A stretch of DNA of 34,251 nt from a virus. The notes under the pieces are model-generated. The model was not told where the DNA came from. It searched no databases and saw nothing but the letters and a program-made list of their open reading frames with translations. Shown here piece after piece: positions 23,913 through 30,770 of this stretch. The DNA lies in IMG/VR virus record IMGVR_UViG_3300047297_000061, positions 1 through 34,251 of that record; one strand, written 5' to 3'. The translations under genes and the position numbers were made by a program. Positions within the stretch are counted from its first letter, which is position 1; each line of letters begins with the position of its first letter.

Positions 23913-24070
23913 AACTTTTCGTAAAATTCTTTTGTGAATAAAATCCTGTCTTTATTGTTCTCTAAATCAGGTATAGATAAATAGCAATCTTTAAGGTTGT
24001 TTGTGTAACACCATTTGACTACTCCGTAATGTGTGTACCTAACTTGATAGGTTTTCAAAGTATTTGACAA
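23870..24070 (-). CDS. Small unknown protein (66 residues)
   Basis: Starts MSNTLKTYQVRYTHYGVVKW. The first 25 residues are beta-like with many Tyr and Thr; the rest is mixed. It overlaps the upstream 246-residue gene by 32 nt and the nuclease gene by 43 nt, in a genome with many such couplings. No family is recognised. Confidence 0.55.
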   Translation of the reverse strand: MSNTLKTYQVRYTHYGVVKWCYTNNLKDCYLSIPDLENNKDRILFTKEFYEKLWIFQQTNLLNGQS

Positions 24071-24779
24071 GTGCTAGTTTTTTACATTGTGTATCTAAAT
24101 AATCTTCATCCTTTATTCTCTTATTAAACTCTTTTGCATCTGTTCCGTACATTTTTTGCAATCTTTGTGCATTATCTTGTCTAACTATCTTAACAATCTT
24201 TAGCATTTCATCAGGCTCAAATTTTAACTTCCCATCTTTTAATAAAATATCAAATACTTTATCAGCGTTAAATACTCTGTTAAAATCGTTTCTAGCCGAT
24301 TCTAGCCACTCTTTCTGTGTGAATAGTACTATTTGCTCATCAGTTAATTTTGGTGCTATTATTTCGTTTAAAACAGGTTTTGCTATTTTTCTTACTTCAT
24401 TAGCTTTTTTAGTATATGCTACCATAACTTGACCTATAAACTTTGGACTAAACTTCTCATAATGTTCAGTAGAACAATCCAACTTACCTTGTACCGCCAT
24501 TTTAAATGCTATTCTAAATTCTTGTATAGTGTATAATGGATAGCTAGTTCGTATAAAATCTTCTATAATAAGCATTTCTTCTTTTGCAGGATAATTCTTA
24601 AATCCTAGCAAAGTAAAAATGTAAGCTAAATTTTCCCTTAATGTTATTGGTGAGACTAGATTTAATTTATCACCATTAAAAGAATTTAGTATTTCATTAT
24701 CAACTATGTACCCACTCTTTAAGGGTTGCCATTCTTGATTCACTTGTAGTGCTTGTTCCAAATGTTTTTGAATTTCCAT
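24039..24779 (-). CDS. Putative replication accessory protein (246 residues)
   Basis: Starts MEIQKHLEQALQVNQEWQPL. It follows the DUF4373-type replication gene with an 80-nt overlap in another frame, so the two are tied together. It is helical, with YTIQEFRIAFKMAVQGKLDC and KFIGQVMVAYTKKANEVRKI in the middle, a pattern I associate with primosome or helicase-loader proteins of Bacteroidota phages, where the FSPKF(I/L) segment recurs. No Walker motif is seen, so it is not an ATPase. The role is inferred from place and pattern. Confidence 0.5.
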   Translation of the reverse strand: MEIQKHLEQALQVNQEWQPLKSGYIVDNEILNSFNGDKLNLVSPITLRENLAYIFTLLGFKNYPAKEEMLIIEDFIRTSYPLYTIQEFRIAFKMAVQGKLDCSTEHYEKFSPKFIGQVMVAYTKKANEVRKIAKPVLNEIIAPKLTDEQIVLFTQKEWLESARNDFNRVFNADKVFDILLKDGKLKFEPDEMLKIVKIVRQDNAQRLQKMYGTDAKEFNKRIKDEDYLDTQCKKLALVKYFENLSS

Positions 24780-25416
24780 ATTTGTTTGTGTTTTTATTCC
24801 AAGTATTAATCCTTCTTTTTATGTCAAAAAACTTTTCACATTGGTATCTCAATTTTCCTTTATCATTTTTCTCTGTCCAATAATCTAAAAATTCTTTATA
24901 ATTAGTTCCTATTAATTCTTTAAATGGGGTTAATAAATTTTCAAATGATATAATACTTTCCTCTACAAACTTATTATAAACATCTATATTATTATTATTT
25001 ATATTTTCTTTTATTTCCTTTTCTTTTCTTTTCTTTGCATTAGCCTCCCCAATAGCCACCCCATTAGCCTCCCCATTTTTCCATCTATTTAATGCTCCAT
25101 TCTTACCGCTTTCACTTAATTTTGCCCTTAATCCAAGATGGTCATTAAGTCTTTCCGACCAAAACTCACCTTCATCAATTCTAAATAAGTCAAATTGCAT
25201 TATCACTCCTTTAACTTTGATATCTGTAGATTGCATTTGCATTGCCAAGACAGGTATTAATTCAATTGGTAATTTACCACCTGCATCAGCAAGTCTTTCA
25301 ATTATAAACCAATAAATACCATAACCTTCCATCCCTAGTTGATGCCTTAAAAAAAGCACCTTTGTATCATTAGCCGCATTATAATCGTGGCTAAAATAAT
25401 AAGATTTGTTTTTCAT
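24700..25416 (-). CDS. DUF4373-type replication initiator-like protein
   Basis: A 238-residue protein whose first 110 residues (YYFSHDYNAANDTKVLFLRH, GMEGYGIYWFIIERLADAG) match the N-terminal winged-helix domain of DUF4373 (Lin1244/Lin1753-like) proteins, often found in phage and plasmid replication loci. A linker rich in Asn, Lys and Glu follows, then a C-terminal helical part (FKELIGTNYKEFLDYW) and ESRMATLKEW near the end. It would bind the origin and recruit host replication proteins. A GC-rich hairpin stands just upstream of its start. Confidence 0.75.
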   Translation of the reverse strand: MKNKSYYFSHDYNAANDTKVLFLRHQLGMEGYGIYWFIIERLADAGGKLPIELIPVLAMQMQSTDIKVKGVIMQFDLFRIDEGEFWSERLNDHLGLRAKLSESGKNGALNRWKNGEANGVAIGEANAKKRKEKEIKENINNNNIDVYNKFVEESIISFENLLTPFKELIGTNYKEFLDYWTEKNDKGKLRYQCEKFFDIKRRINTWNKNTNKYGNSKTFGTSTTSESRMATLKEWVHS

Positions 25417-25439
25417 AAAAAAAATAGGGTTCAGGCTCT

Positions 25440-25458
25440 ACGCAGGTCGTATCTGCGT
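25440..25458. promoter_or_regulatory. GC-rich hairpin before the replication initiator gene
   Basis: ACGCAG and CTGCGT flank a 7-nt loop, in the 94-bp gap before the ATG at 25416. It stands out in a very AT-rich genome and is followed on the minus strand by GAGCC and then eight T before the start. It could be an operator or an origin element, or slow transcription. Confidence 0.5.
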
Positions 25459-25510
25459 TTCGCCATCCCCCTAATATTGTTGTTAATACTATATACGACA
25501 TAGTAGTTTT

Positions 25511-25936
25511 TTAATTCTGTACAAAGGTATTAAATTTTTTGATTTCATTTTCAATATCATCAATTTTATTTTTATACCATTCTTCAGTTGTAATTAAATC
25601 TTTAGCAGTAGAAACATTGTAAAGTACAGTAGTGTGGTCTTTAACTCCTATGTAAGGAGCAATCTCTTTAAGAGATAATGAAGTGTGTTTCTTTAATACA
25701 TAAGCTGCTGCCTTCCTAGCAAATACAGTATTCTGCATTCTATTCTTTGCAAGTACATCTGTGTCAAAAACATCTTCAACTAATCCAACTAGCTTTTTCA
25801 TTGTTACTCTATTGTTGCTTCTATTCGTGTCATCCTTTTCTATTAGATTATATGCTACTAAAGTGTTCTTTAATTGTCTTAAATTTTTCTTTTGTGCTTC
25901 ATAATAATCTATAATGTTCGCTTCTATTGTTTGCAT
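25511..25936 (-). CDS. DnaA domain IV-like protein
   Basis: A 141-residue protein whose C-terminal half matches DnaA domain IV, the DnaA-box-binding part: FARKAAAYVLKKHTSLSLKE, then IAPYIGVKDHTTVLYNVSTA, where DHTTVLY is the family signature (DHSTVLH in bacterial DnaA). The N-terminal half is helical without an AAA+ module. It may bind DnaA boxes at the phage or host origin, to redirect or block host DnaA. It sits just upstream of the initiator gene. No clear TTATNCACA boxes were seen in the non-coding stretches. Confidence 0.75.
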   Translation of the reverse strand: MQTIEANIIDYYEAQKKNLRQLKNTLVAYNLIEKDDTNRSNNRVTMKKLVGLVEDVFDTDVLAKNRMQNTVFARKAAAYVLKKHTSLSLKEIAPYIGVKDHTTVLYNVSTAKDLITTEEWYKNKIDDIENEIKKFNTFVQN

Positions 25937-25938
25937 AA

Positions 25939-26130
25939 TTAAAATTCTATATCATCTTTGGGTTTATAATTGTCTTCATAAATTTGGAAATCAGGTTGAT
26001 TGTCAGCCTTCTTATATGTATTGACCCACATATTATATTTTTTGCCTTCAATGCTAAAGTTAATTACCTCACCCTTTGGTGTTTGTTTTTTCCACGCACC
26101 ATACTTCTTTTTTACTTGTTCGTTTTCCAT
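25939..26130 (-). CDS. Small unknown protein (63 residues)
   Basis: Starts MENEQVKKKYGAWKKQTPKG and continues INFSIEGKKYNMWVNTYKKA. It is highly charged, with a beta core that resembles small phage proteins of unknown function. Its start shares a base with the stop of the upstream gene, and it ends 2 nt before the DnaA-like gene. A nucleic acid-binding role is possible from the basic N-terminus, but unproven. Confidence 0.55.
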   Translation of the reverse strand: MENEQVKKKYGAWKKQTPKGEVINFSIEGKKYNMWVNTYKKADNQPDFQIYEDNYKPKDDIEF

Positions 26131-26342
26131 TAGTTTTTATTTTTTAAAAGTGAATATTCAGCAACATATTTTGCGTTGCGTTGACTTCCTACATTAACAA
26201 TCTTTGTCTTAATGTTATGTCCTTCATCACGAAGGTTAAAAATTAGTGCAGCTAATCTCATTGTACCATACTTTTTTAACGCTACTAATGGGGTAAGCGG
26301 TTGACTTTTAAGGTGGTTAAGCACCATAGTTTGTTGACTCAT
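26130..26342 (-). CDS. Small winged-helix protein (70 residues)
   Basis: Starts MSQQTMVLNHLKSQPLTPLV, then ALKKYGTMRLAALIFNLRDE GHNIKTKIV, the layout of a short helix-turn-helix with a wing found in many phage regulators (the MRLAA(L/R)I pattern is typical). It likely binds DNA, and could be an early regulator of the operon. It overlaps upstream and downstream genes. Confidence 0.7.
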   Translation of the reverse strand: MSQQTMVLNHLKSQPLTPLVALKKYGTMRLAALIFNLRDEGHNIKTKIVNVGSQRNAKYVAEYSLLKNKN

Positions 26343-26520
26343 TTTGTCGGTTTTTAATTTTAGAAAAATTGTATTGATTGTTTAACGAAATTGCATTTTC
26401 AATTGATTCATTATTGCTATATCTAGTTGATACTTTCAATTGTTTAAACCATTCATTTTGTGTTAGTTTTTCTTTAGGTAAAGCTATTCTGCTTATTTTA
26501 ATTCCCCAAATATTTTCCAT
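26317..26520 (-). CDS. Small unknown protein (67 residues)
   Basis: Starts MENIWGIKISRIALPKEKLT. The rest is polar (SNNESIENAISLNNQYNFSK) with no recognisable domain. It overlaps the winged-helix gene by 26 nt and follows the ERF gene stop with the shared ATAACTATG leader. Function unknown. Confidence 0.5.
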   Translation of the reverse strand: MENIWGIKISRIALPKEKLTQNEWFKQLKVSTRYSNNESIENAISLNNQYNFSKIKNRQNESTNYGA

Positions 26521-26522
26521 AG

Positions 26523-27068
26523 TTATTTGTTTTGATTTTGGTTAATACTTCTTAATGCCTTTTCGTATTGCTCTAATGTTGTTAAAGCACTAATTTTAAT
26601 TGCTACTTTTTGTTTCATAGTTTCATCCCAACTTGTATTTTCAAGTAAAGTGATTAACTCCATTCTTTTAACTTCACCTACTTCATCTTTATGCTCATTA
26701 GTAGCATCACTATCTTTAGTGTCATCAATAGCAAATAAACCATTGAGTGCATACTTTCGTGCGTAGCTTGAAGCACTACCTGTTATCTGTGCTGCATCCA
26801 TTCCCTTTTTTACTTCTTCTTCTCGTGCCCAACCATTTACAGAAATATGGTCATCTGTTGCATCTAATAGCGTTGCAGTAGCTTTAATGTAGATTCTATC
26901 ACCTACTTGTACTACTTCATCACTTACTATTAATGCAGTTCCATATTTGTTTAATATGGGTTTAACCGCTTCAATGATATCTTCTGCACTTCTGTATTTA
27001 TATTTACCAAATGCGTTTGTTTGGTTTTTTGGTGCTTTTAATTCTGCTTGAATTTTTACTAAATTCAT
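26523..27068 (-). CDS. erf: ERF-family single-strand annealing protein
   Basis: A 181-residue recombinase that anneals complementary single strands. The N-terminal 120 residues have the ERF pattern: ELKAPKNQTNAFGKYKYRSA EDIIEAVKPI, then AQITGSASSYARKYALNGLF AIDD, which is the most conserved part of the family. The end is Lys/Gln rich. In this phage it would repair and perhaps circularise the genome and help recombination-dependent replication. It works with the VRR-NUC nuclease and DUF4373 protein. Confidence 0.9.
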   Translation of the reverse strand: MNLVKIQAELKAPKNQTNAFGKYKYRSAEDIIEAVKPILNKYGTALIVSDEVVQVGDRIYIKATATLLDATDDHISVNGWAREEEVKKGMDAAQITGSASSYARKYALNGLFAIDDTKDSDATNEHKDEVGEVKRMELITLLENTSWDETMKQKVAIKISALTTLEQYEKALRSINQNQNK

Positions 27069-27087
27069 AGTTTGTTTTTTTTATTTA

Positions 27088-27363
27088 TTAATAATTTTCG
27101 TGTTCTTCAAATATTTCTGTTAGGTCTGCTAATCTTACATAATCTTTTGTTTCCTGTATTGGTTTAGCAGTTGGATAAGTAATCCTATAATACTCACCGA
27201 ATTTTTCTCTAGCTTCCTGATACTTTTGATAGTATTCAGTTTTAAAAAATCTGTGTGAATGTTCATACTTCCATCTCCAATAATCTAGGTTAATGCCTAA
27301 TTCATTTAATTTATTGTCTTGTGTTAGTGCGTGTCTCATATTATAATTCATTATAGTTTTCAA
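27088..27363 (-). CDS. Small unknown protein (91 residues)
   Basis: Reads MKTIMNYNMRHALTQDNKLN and continues WRWKYEHSHRFFKTEYYQKY, rich in aromatic and charged residues and mostly helical. A second ATG at 27351 (MNYNMRH) follows an A-rich leader and may be the true start, reducing the overlap with the previous gene. No known family. It is part of the early cluster next to the ERF gene. Confidence 0.55.
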   Translation of the reverse strand: MKTIMNYNMRHALTQDNKLNELGINLDYWRWKYEHSHRFFKTEYYQKYQEAREKFGEYYRITYPTAKPIQETKDYVRLADLTEIFEEHENY

Positions 27364-27574
27364 CTAAACAATCCCAAGCATTTGATGGTTGTCTACCATA
27401 TATTTTTCTAAAGTAAGATTCAATATCTAAAACACAAAAGTATTTTAGTTCATTCATAAAATAAGTACTTTTTAATTCATTGATTAAAATTGTAGTACTT
27501 GTTGGATATTCAAGCAAATCTTTATTGATTAGTTCTTGAATTTCAGGTTTTAATTTTTCTAGTAAATTTGTCAT
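27341..27574 (-). CDS. Small unknown protein (77 residues)
   Basis: Starts MTNLLEKLKPEIQELINKDL and contains STYFMNELKYFCVLDIESYF RKIYGR, a helical pattern I believe recurs in small Bacteroidota phage proteins. Soluble, no enzyme motif. Second gene after the early promoter. Being first transcribed, it may be a host-takeover factor, but this is only position. Confidence 0.55.
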   Translation of the reverse strand: MTNLLEKLKPEIQELINKDLLEYPTSTTILINELKSTYFMNELKYFCVLDIESYFRKIYGRQPSNAWDCLVENYNEL

Positions 27575-27593
27575 AGTTTTTGTTTTTTAATTA

Positions 27594-27791
27594 TTAATAA
27601 AATAATGATAATAAATTTTTCATTTCTTCTTGGCTACTAATTCTAAATGAACTTTCATTTACTTCGTGATTTGCACCCCATCTTTTTTTAGCTAAACTAA
27701 TAGCTTGTTTTTTAGTTTTACCACCTTGTGTGTTCCAACCACCGCCAATAAAATTGTAAGTGTACTCTTTAATTTTTAATTGTTGTTTCAT
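27594..27791 (-). CDS. First gene of the early operon (65 residues)
   Basis: Starts MKQQLKIKEYTYNFIGGGWN with a strand, and continues GKTKKQAISLAKKRWGANHE VNESSF, which looks like a small alpha/beta fold with a basic helix. The predicted promoter lies about 25-55 bp upstream. The A/C-rich leader AACACAAAAACT precedes the ATG. Function unknown; a host-directed early protein is an inference from position. Confidence 0.6.
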   Translation of the reverse strand: MKQQLKIKEYTYNFIGGGWNTQGGKTKKQAISLAKKRWGANHEVNESSFRISSQEEMKNLLSLFY

Positions 27792-27814
27792 AGTTTTTGT
27801 GTTTGTTTATAAAG

Positions 27815-27846
27815 CAAATCTACAGGCTTTAAACATACTATCCAAA
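27815..27846 (-). promoter_or_regulatory. Early leftward promoter
   Basis: On the minus strand TTTG (27846-27843) and TAGATTTG (27822-27815) are separated by 20 bp, matching the Bacteroidota sigma consensus TTTG and TANNTTTG. The start of transcription would lie near 27808, about 17 nt before the ATG at 27791. It would drive the whole early operon. Confidence 0.75.
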
Positions 27847-27872
27847 TATTATACCCTATTTTTTTAAGAAAT

Positions 27873-28014
27873 ATGATGAACGGTAAATAGAAATGATGAA
27901 CGGTATTTGCCATATATTTTGTCCGATATTTTGTCCGGACAGAAAACAGGACATACTAAAAAATTTAGTATTTACCGCTTATCCTTAAATATTACCGCTT
28001 GTGTAATAAATTTG
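27873..28014. promoter_or_regulatory. Intergenic regulatory array between the two divergent promoters
   Basis: Four nested sets lie here: ATGATGAACGGTA at 27873 and 27893 (20-bp pitch), TTTTGTCCG at 27917 and 27929 with the palindrome TGTCCGGACA at 27932-27941, a hairpin TACTAAA/TTTAGTA at 27954-27970, and TTACCGCTT at 27972 and 27992 (20-bp pitch). The last pair contains the reverse complement of CGGTAA. TAAATTTG at 28007-28014 is a -7 box for the plus-strand gene. The gap 27792-28121 has no gene; its remainder is AT-rich leader. Confidence 0.75.
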
Positions 28015-28121
28015 GATATGTAGTTTATAAGTTGTATATTGTATTATAATTAAGAAATTAATTATGCTCTTTGATATTAACCAAAAACAAGTGAGACACA
28101 CTTAAAACTGTACAACTCAAA

Positions 28122-28352
28122 ATGAGTCAGTATTTTACATTTGTTGAAAAAGCAAACCCAATTGTAAAGTTTAAAAAAGACATTGAAAGTTACAAATACC
28201 CTATATATTATATATGGTTATGTGATGAACAAGGCAATGAATTAAAAGGTGAAAATGGTTATCAGTATTTTTTAGCTACACCTGATGAACTTAAAGGAAT
28301 GAAAAGAAAATACATTGAATTAGGTTATGATGTAGCGGTTTACAATAAGTAA
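28122..28352 (+). CDS. Lone plus-strand gene, unknown (76 residues)
   Basis: The only gene on the plus strand. It encodes MSQYFTFVEKANPIVKFKKD, a beta-rich N-terminus, then YYIWLCDEQGNELKGENG and a helical end (DELKGMKRKYIELGYDVAVY). No helix-turn-helix is evident, so it is not an obvious repressor. It is divergent from the early operon and shares the regulatory array, so it may be an immediate-early host-takeover factor, anti-host protein or control gene. The leader (about 100 nt) contains CTCTTTGATATTAACC. Confidence 0.7.
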   Translation: MSQYFTFVEKANPIVKFKKDIESYKYPIYYIWLCDEQGNELKGENGYQYFLATPDELKGMKRKYIELGYDVAVYNK

Positions 28353-28364
28353 ACTAATGCAGGG

Positions 28365-28383
28365 GTGCGACTGCTTAACGCAC
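28365..28383. terminator. Small hairpin between convergent genes
   Basis: GTGCG and CGCAC flank a 9-nt loop in the 31-bp gap between the plus-strand gene and the end of the leftward circle transcript. There is no T run on either strand, so any terminator function would be weak. The two convergent gene ends make it a natural place for one. Confidence 0.35.
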
Positions 28384-28653
28384 TTATATACTACCATCCT
28401 GCAAAGGCAAATCAATAGTATCATCTATCTTTCGGTAACCTTCCTTCCATAAAACTTTAGTGATTAAAACACTTTTACGAATGATAGTCTGTTCACTATC
28501 TTTAGGATTTGTCAAGTGCATTAGCTCGTGTATTAAAACCTCAAGCATCTTGCGACCCTTTAACCTTTCATCAATCTCAATAACCCCATCACTTGATGAA
28601 ATACCATAAGCCTGTTCTTTACCTAGTTTACGATATATGATTTTTATTTTCAC
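28384..28653 (-). CDS. Small HExxH metalloprotease-like protein
   Basis: An 89-residue protein with VLIHELMHLTNPKDS, an HExxH motif that would bind zinc, followed by a short helix. It starts with three short beta strands (KIKIIYRKLGKEQAYGISSS). It resembles minimal SprT/ImmA-like proteins seen in phages, which are shorter than full enzymes. It is the last gene of the leftward circle before the convergent gene. Activity is uncertain because the third zinc ligand is not obvious. Confidence 0.6.
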   Translation of the reverse strand: MKIKIIYRKLGKEQAYGISSSDGVIEIDERLKGRKMLEVLIHELMHLTNPKDSEQTIIRKSVLITKVLWKEGYRKIDDTIDLPLQDGSI

Positions 28654-28835
28654 GACTTTAGCATTGCTTCATCAGGTCTGTCAATCTCTTTAACTTGGAT
28701 TCTTTCACCGCCTCTTATCTTGGCTAACATCTTTGTAATTTGACTTTCAACTGCATAGTATTCCTGCAGTCTATTAACTAGCCATAACTCCTGTTCGCTT
28801 AATGTCCACTTGTTAAATCCCTTTGGCATTTTCAT
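28650..28835 (-). CDS. Small unknown protein (61 residues)
   Basis: Starts MKMPKGFNKWTLSEQELWLV and continues LQEYYAVESQITKMLAKIRG. Helical and charged, with a basic start. Overlaps the neighbours by 4 and 23 nt. I do not recognise a family; similar short proteins lie near the end of phage lysis or late operons. Confidence 0.5.
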   Translation of the reverse strand: MKMPKGFNKWTLSEQELWLVNRLQEYYAVESQITKMLAKIRGGERIQVKEIDRPDEAMLKS

Positions 28836-29016
28836 CCTTTTTAGTTTTTATAATTTTTTTTAAATAGATTGCTAAATCTAATGCTTCTTCGTATGCGTGT
28901 TGTAACCATTGTTCTTCAGTTAAATCTTTTCTGTCCATAGTTGTTCCATACTCCATACGACCCTTCTCCTCTCTATATAGCAAATCATCTATAATTGAAT
29001 ATAATAGTTTACTCAT
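28813..29016 (-). CDS. Small MazG-like helical protein (67 residues)
   Basis: Starts MSKLLYSIIDDLLYREEKGR, then TTMDRKDLTEEQWLQHAYEE ALDLAIYLKK. The YGxxxDRxDL...WLQHxxEEALDxAxYL pattern is shared with short phage proteins and with the all-alpha NTP pyrophosphatase group (DUF5664 / MazG type). At 67 residues it would be only one part of that fold, so activity is unlikely without dimerisation. It starts on the last base of the exonuclease gene. Confidence 0.5.
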   Translation of the reverse strand: MSKLLYSIIDDLLYREEKGRMEYGTTMDRKDLTEEQWLQHAYEEALDLAIYLKKIIKTKKDENAKGI

Positions 29017-29750
29017 TATTTATCAGTTTTTGAGTGCATCTTAAAACACGTTTTACAAATGTATTGAATTTTTTTAACCCCTGATGCGGTTGTTCTTCGT
29101 TGGTTAATTATAAGGTCATCACTACCACATTCAGGGCAGCTACCTTTATCTTGTCCAAAAATTACCCCATAATGTGTTTTAGCAGGTATATGATTGTTTA
29201 ATGCTTTGTGTACCTTTTCTAATAGTACCACATCCTGTATACAATAATCTATCATTGTGTTCATTGCAGTCTTATCATTCTTTAACATTATATCTTTCCA
29301 CAAATCAAAGTTAGTATGGTTCTTTTGACCTAACCCTAAAAACTTACCTATGTAATCAAGCCTATTTGAATTGAATCTAAATTTAGACCTAGCAACTTTT
29401 AAAGTGTCTATTGTATTATAGGTAGGAAACATCTGTATATTGTGAAATAAACATCTCGTTCTAATCCAAGACAAATCAAACTTGTCTCCGTTATGCCCTA
29501 CTAATTCATCTGCCGTATTTGCAACCGCAATAAAATCTTGTAGTAGTTTTTTATCATCTTGTTTCTTATCCCATTGCAAATAGTATACATCCTTGTCATC
29601 TTCCCACTTATAGCAGATACAAATGACTGCTCGTTCCTTAATTATATTTTCTGTACCTATTTGTAATTTGTAACCTGACTGCCAAAATAAACCAATGTTT
29701 GCAGATACTTCAATATCAAAGTATAGCCTTCTCCGTTTTGTTTGTAGCAT
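29016..29750 (-). CDS. DEDDy 3'-5' exonuclease with C-terminal zinc ribbon
   Basis: A 244-residue RNase H-like exonuclease. It has the three motifs in order: RLYFDIEVSA (DxE), ELVGHNGDKFDLSWIR (second D) and IDYCIQDVVLLEKV (YxxxD), so it is of the DEDDy type. The last 45 residues carry CPECGSD and ICKTCFKMHS, a zinc ribbon absent from most relatives. It could proofread, trim DNA ends, or degrade host DNA. It starts 1 nt into the endolysin stop, an odd place for a DNA enzyme. Confidence 0.8.
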   Translation of the reverse strand: MLQTKRRRLYFDIEVSANIGLFWQSGYKLQIGTENIIKERAVICICYKWEDDKDVYYLQWDKKQDDKKLLQDFIAVANTADELVGHNGDKFDLSWIRTRCLFHNIQMFPTYNTIDTLKVARSKFRFNSNRLDYIGKFLGLGQKNHTNFDLWKDIMLKNDKTAMNTMIDYCIQDVVLLEKVHKALNNHIPAKTHYGVIFGQDKGSCPECGSDDLIINQRRTTASGVKKIQYICKTCFKMHSKTDK

Positions 29751-30232
29751 TAAAAATGTTTGTAGTGTGTAGAACCATTTGTTTTATATGCTATTAAAAT
29801 TTCCTTTCTATGCCTATTTGAATAAGAACAATGAACCCAATCAGGGTTTGTCTCATTGCCAAATTCCCAAATTAATTGGTCAAAAGGAAGTTTATCTTTT
29901 ATGTAATGAAATATCTCTGCGTTGGTTACACCATAGTTAGTGCCATCCATATCTATATCTATTGCCTGTCCCAATGAGTGCTGCGAAGTATTAGACCCCC
30001 CTATTTTGGCATTTAATTCTTTTGACCTATAACCACTTGAAATTAAAATAGGACACCTAAAATTGGCTCTAATTGGCTCAAATATGTTTTCAGCTAGTTC
30101 TTTTAAGTTAGCTATATGTTCAGGTGATGGCATATTACTAATGCCATTACGCTTTGCGGATTCACTACGAATAGCCTCTGCTAGTGTAAAATGTTCCGAT
30201 ATTTGCATATTATTTATATTTACATTTATCAA
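29750..30232 (-). CDS. Endolysin, M15 family peptidase
   Basis: A 160-residue zinc peptidase that would cut peptidoglycan stem peptides. It has SEHFTLAEAIRSES, LISSGYRSKELNAKIGGSN, SQHSLGQAIDIDM (SxHxxGxAxD) and PDWVHCSYSN, which supply the His, Asp, His zinc ligands of the M15_3 family. No signal peptide is seen, so a holin is needed, and candidates lie upstream. The start overlaps the GIY-YIG gene by 23 nt. Confidence 0.9.
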   Translation of the reverse strand: MINVNINNMQISEHFTLAEAIRSESAKRNGISNMPSPEHIANLKELAENIFEPIRANFRCPILISSGYRSKELNAKIGGSNTSQHSLGQAIDIDMDGTNYGVTNAEIFHYIKDKLPFDQLIWEFGNETNPDWVHCSYSNRHRKEILIAYKTNGSTHYKHF

Positions 30233-30770
30233 AATGCCATTGTTTCATTGCACCACCACCACCTTCTAATTTGCAATGTGGACATATAAATTTAACTTTT
30301 TTTATACCAATTAATGATAAACTTCTTTTACTTTTTGTTTCTTCAGATTGTATTTTGCCTTTATTATATGCCATATCCCTGCTTCTACTTGCAATACTCA
30401 TTCTATTTCTAGTTTCTTCAGATATTGGTTTTTTATTTTTTTGAGCAATACTCATTTTCTTTTTAGATTCATCAGTAAATTTTAACCCATAAACACCCTC
30501 ACCGCCATCTGTTAAATTAGATAAAATACCTGTTTTTAAATTTTTCCTGCCATATAATTTAATAAATTCCTTTTCCTTATTACAGGCATCATCCCAAGTT
30601 AAATTATCTAATATAATTTCTACTTCAAATGAAGTATTTGAAACTATTTTATTCCATATATTATTTCTTTTTTGAATATAATATGCTCTTTTATAATCAT
30701 TATCTGAACCAATACCTATATAAAATGGTTCATTTTTATCTAACCTTATATGTCTATAAACGTATGGCAT
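30210..30770 (-). CDS. GIY-YIG homing endonuclease with NUMOD3 and zinc finger
   Basis: A 186-residue free-standing homing endonuclease. The N-terminus VYRHIRLDKNEPFYIGIGSD is the GIY-YIG nuclease region (YIG as YIGIG), then the KEKEFIKLYGRKN core and a NUMOD3-type repeat region (GGEGVYGLKFTDESKKKMS, ISEETRNRMSIASRSR), and a C-terminal zinc finger (CPHCKLEGGG, WHFDKC). It sits between spanin and endolysin, overlapping both, and so splits a lysis cassette without disrupting it. It probably cuts related phage genomes that lack it. Confidence 0.9.
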   Translation of the reverse strand: MPYVYRHIRLDKNEPFYIGIGSDNDYKRAYYIQKRNNIWNKIVSNTSFEVEIILDNLTWDDACNKEKEFIKLYGRKNLKTGILSNLTDGGEGVYGLKFTDESKKKMSIAQKNKKPISEETRNRMSIASRSRDMAYNKGKIQSEETKSKRSLSLIGIKKVKFICPHCKLEGGGGAMKQWHFDKCKYK

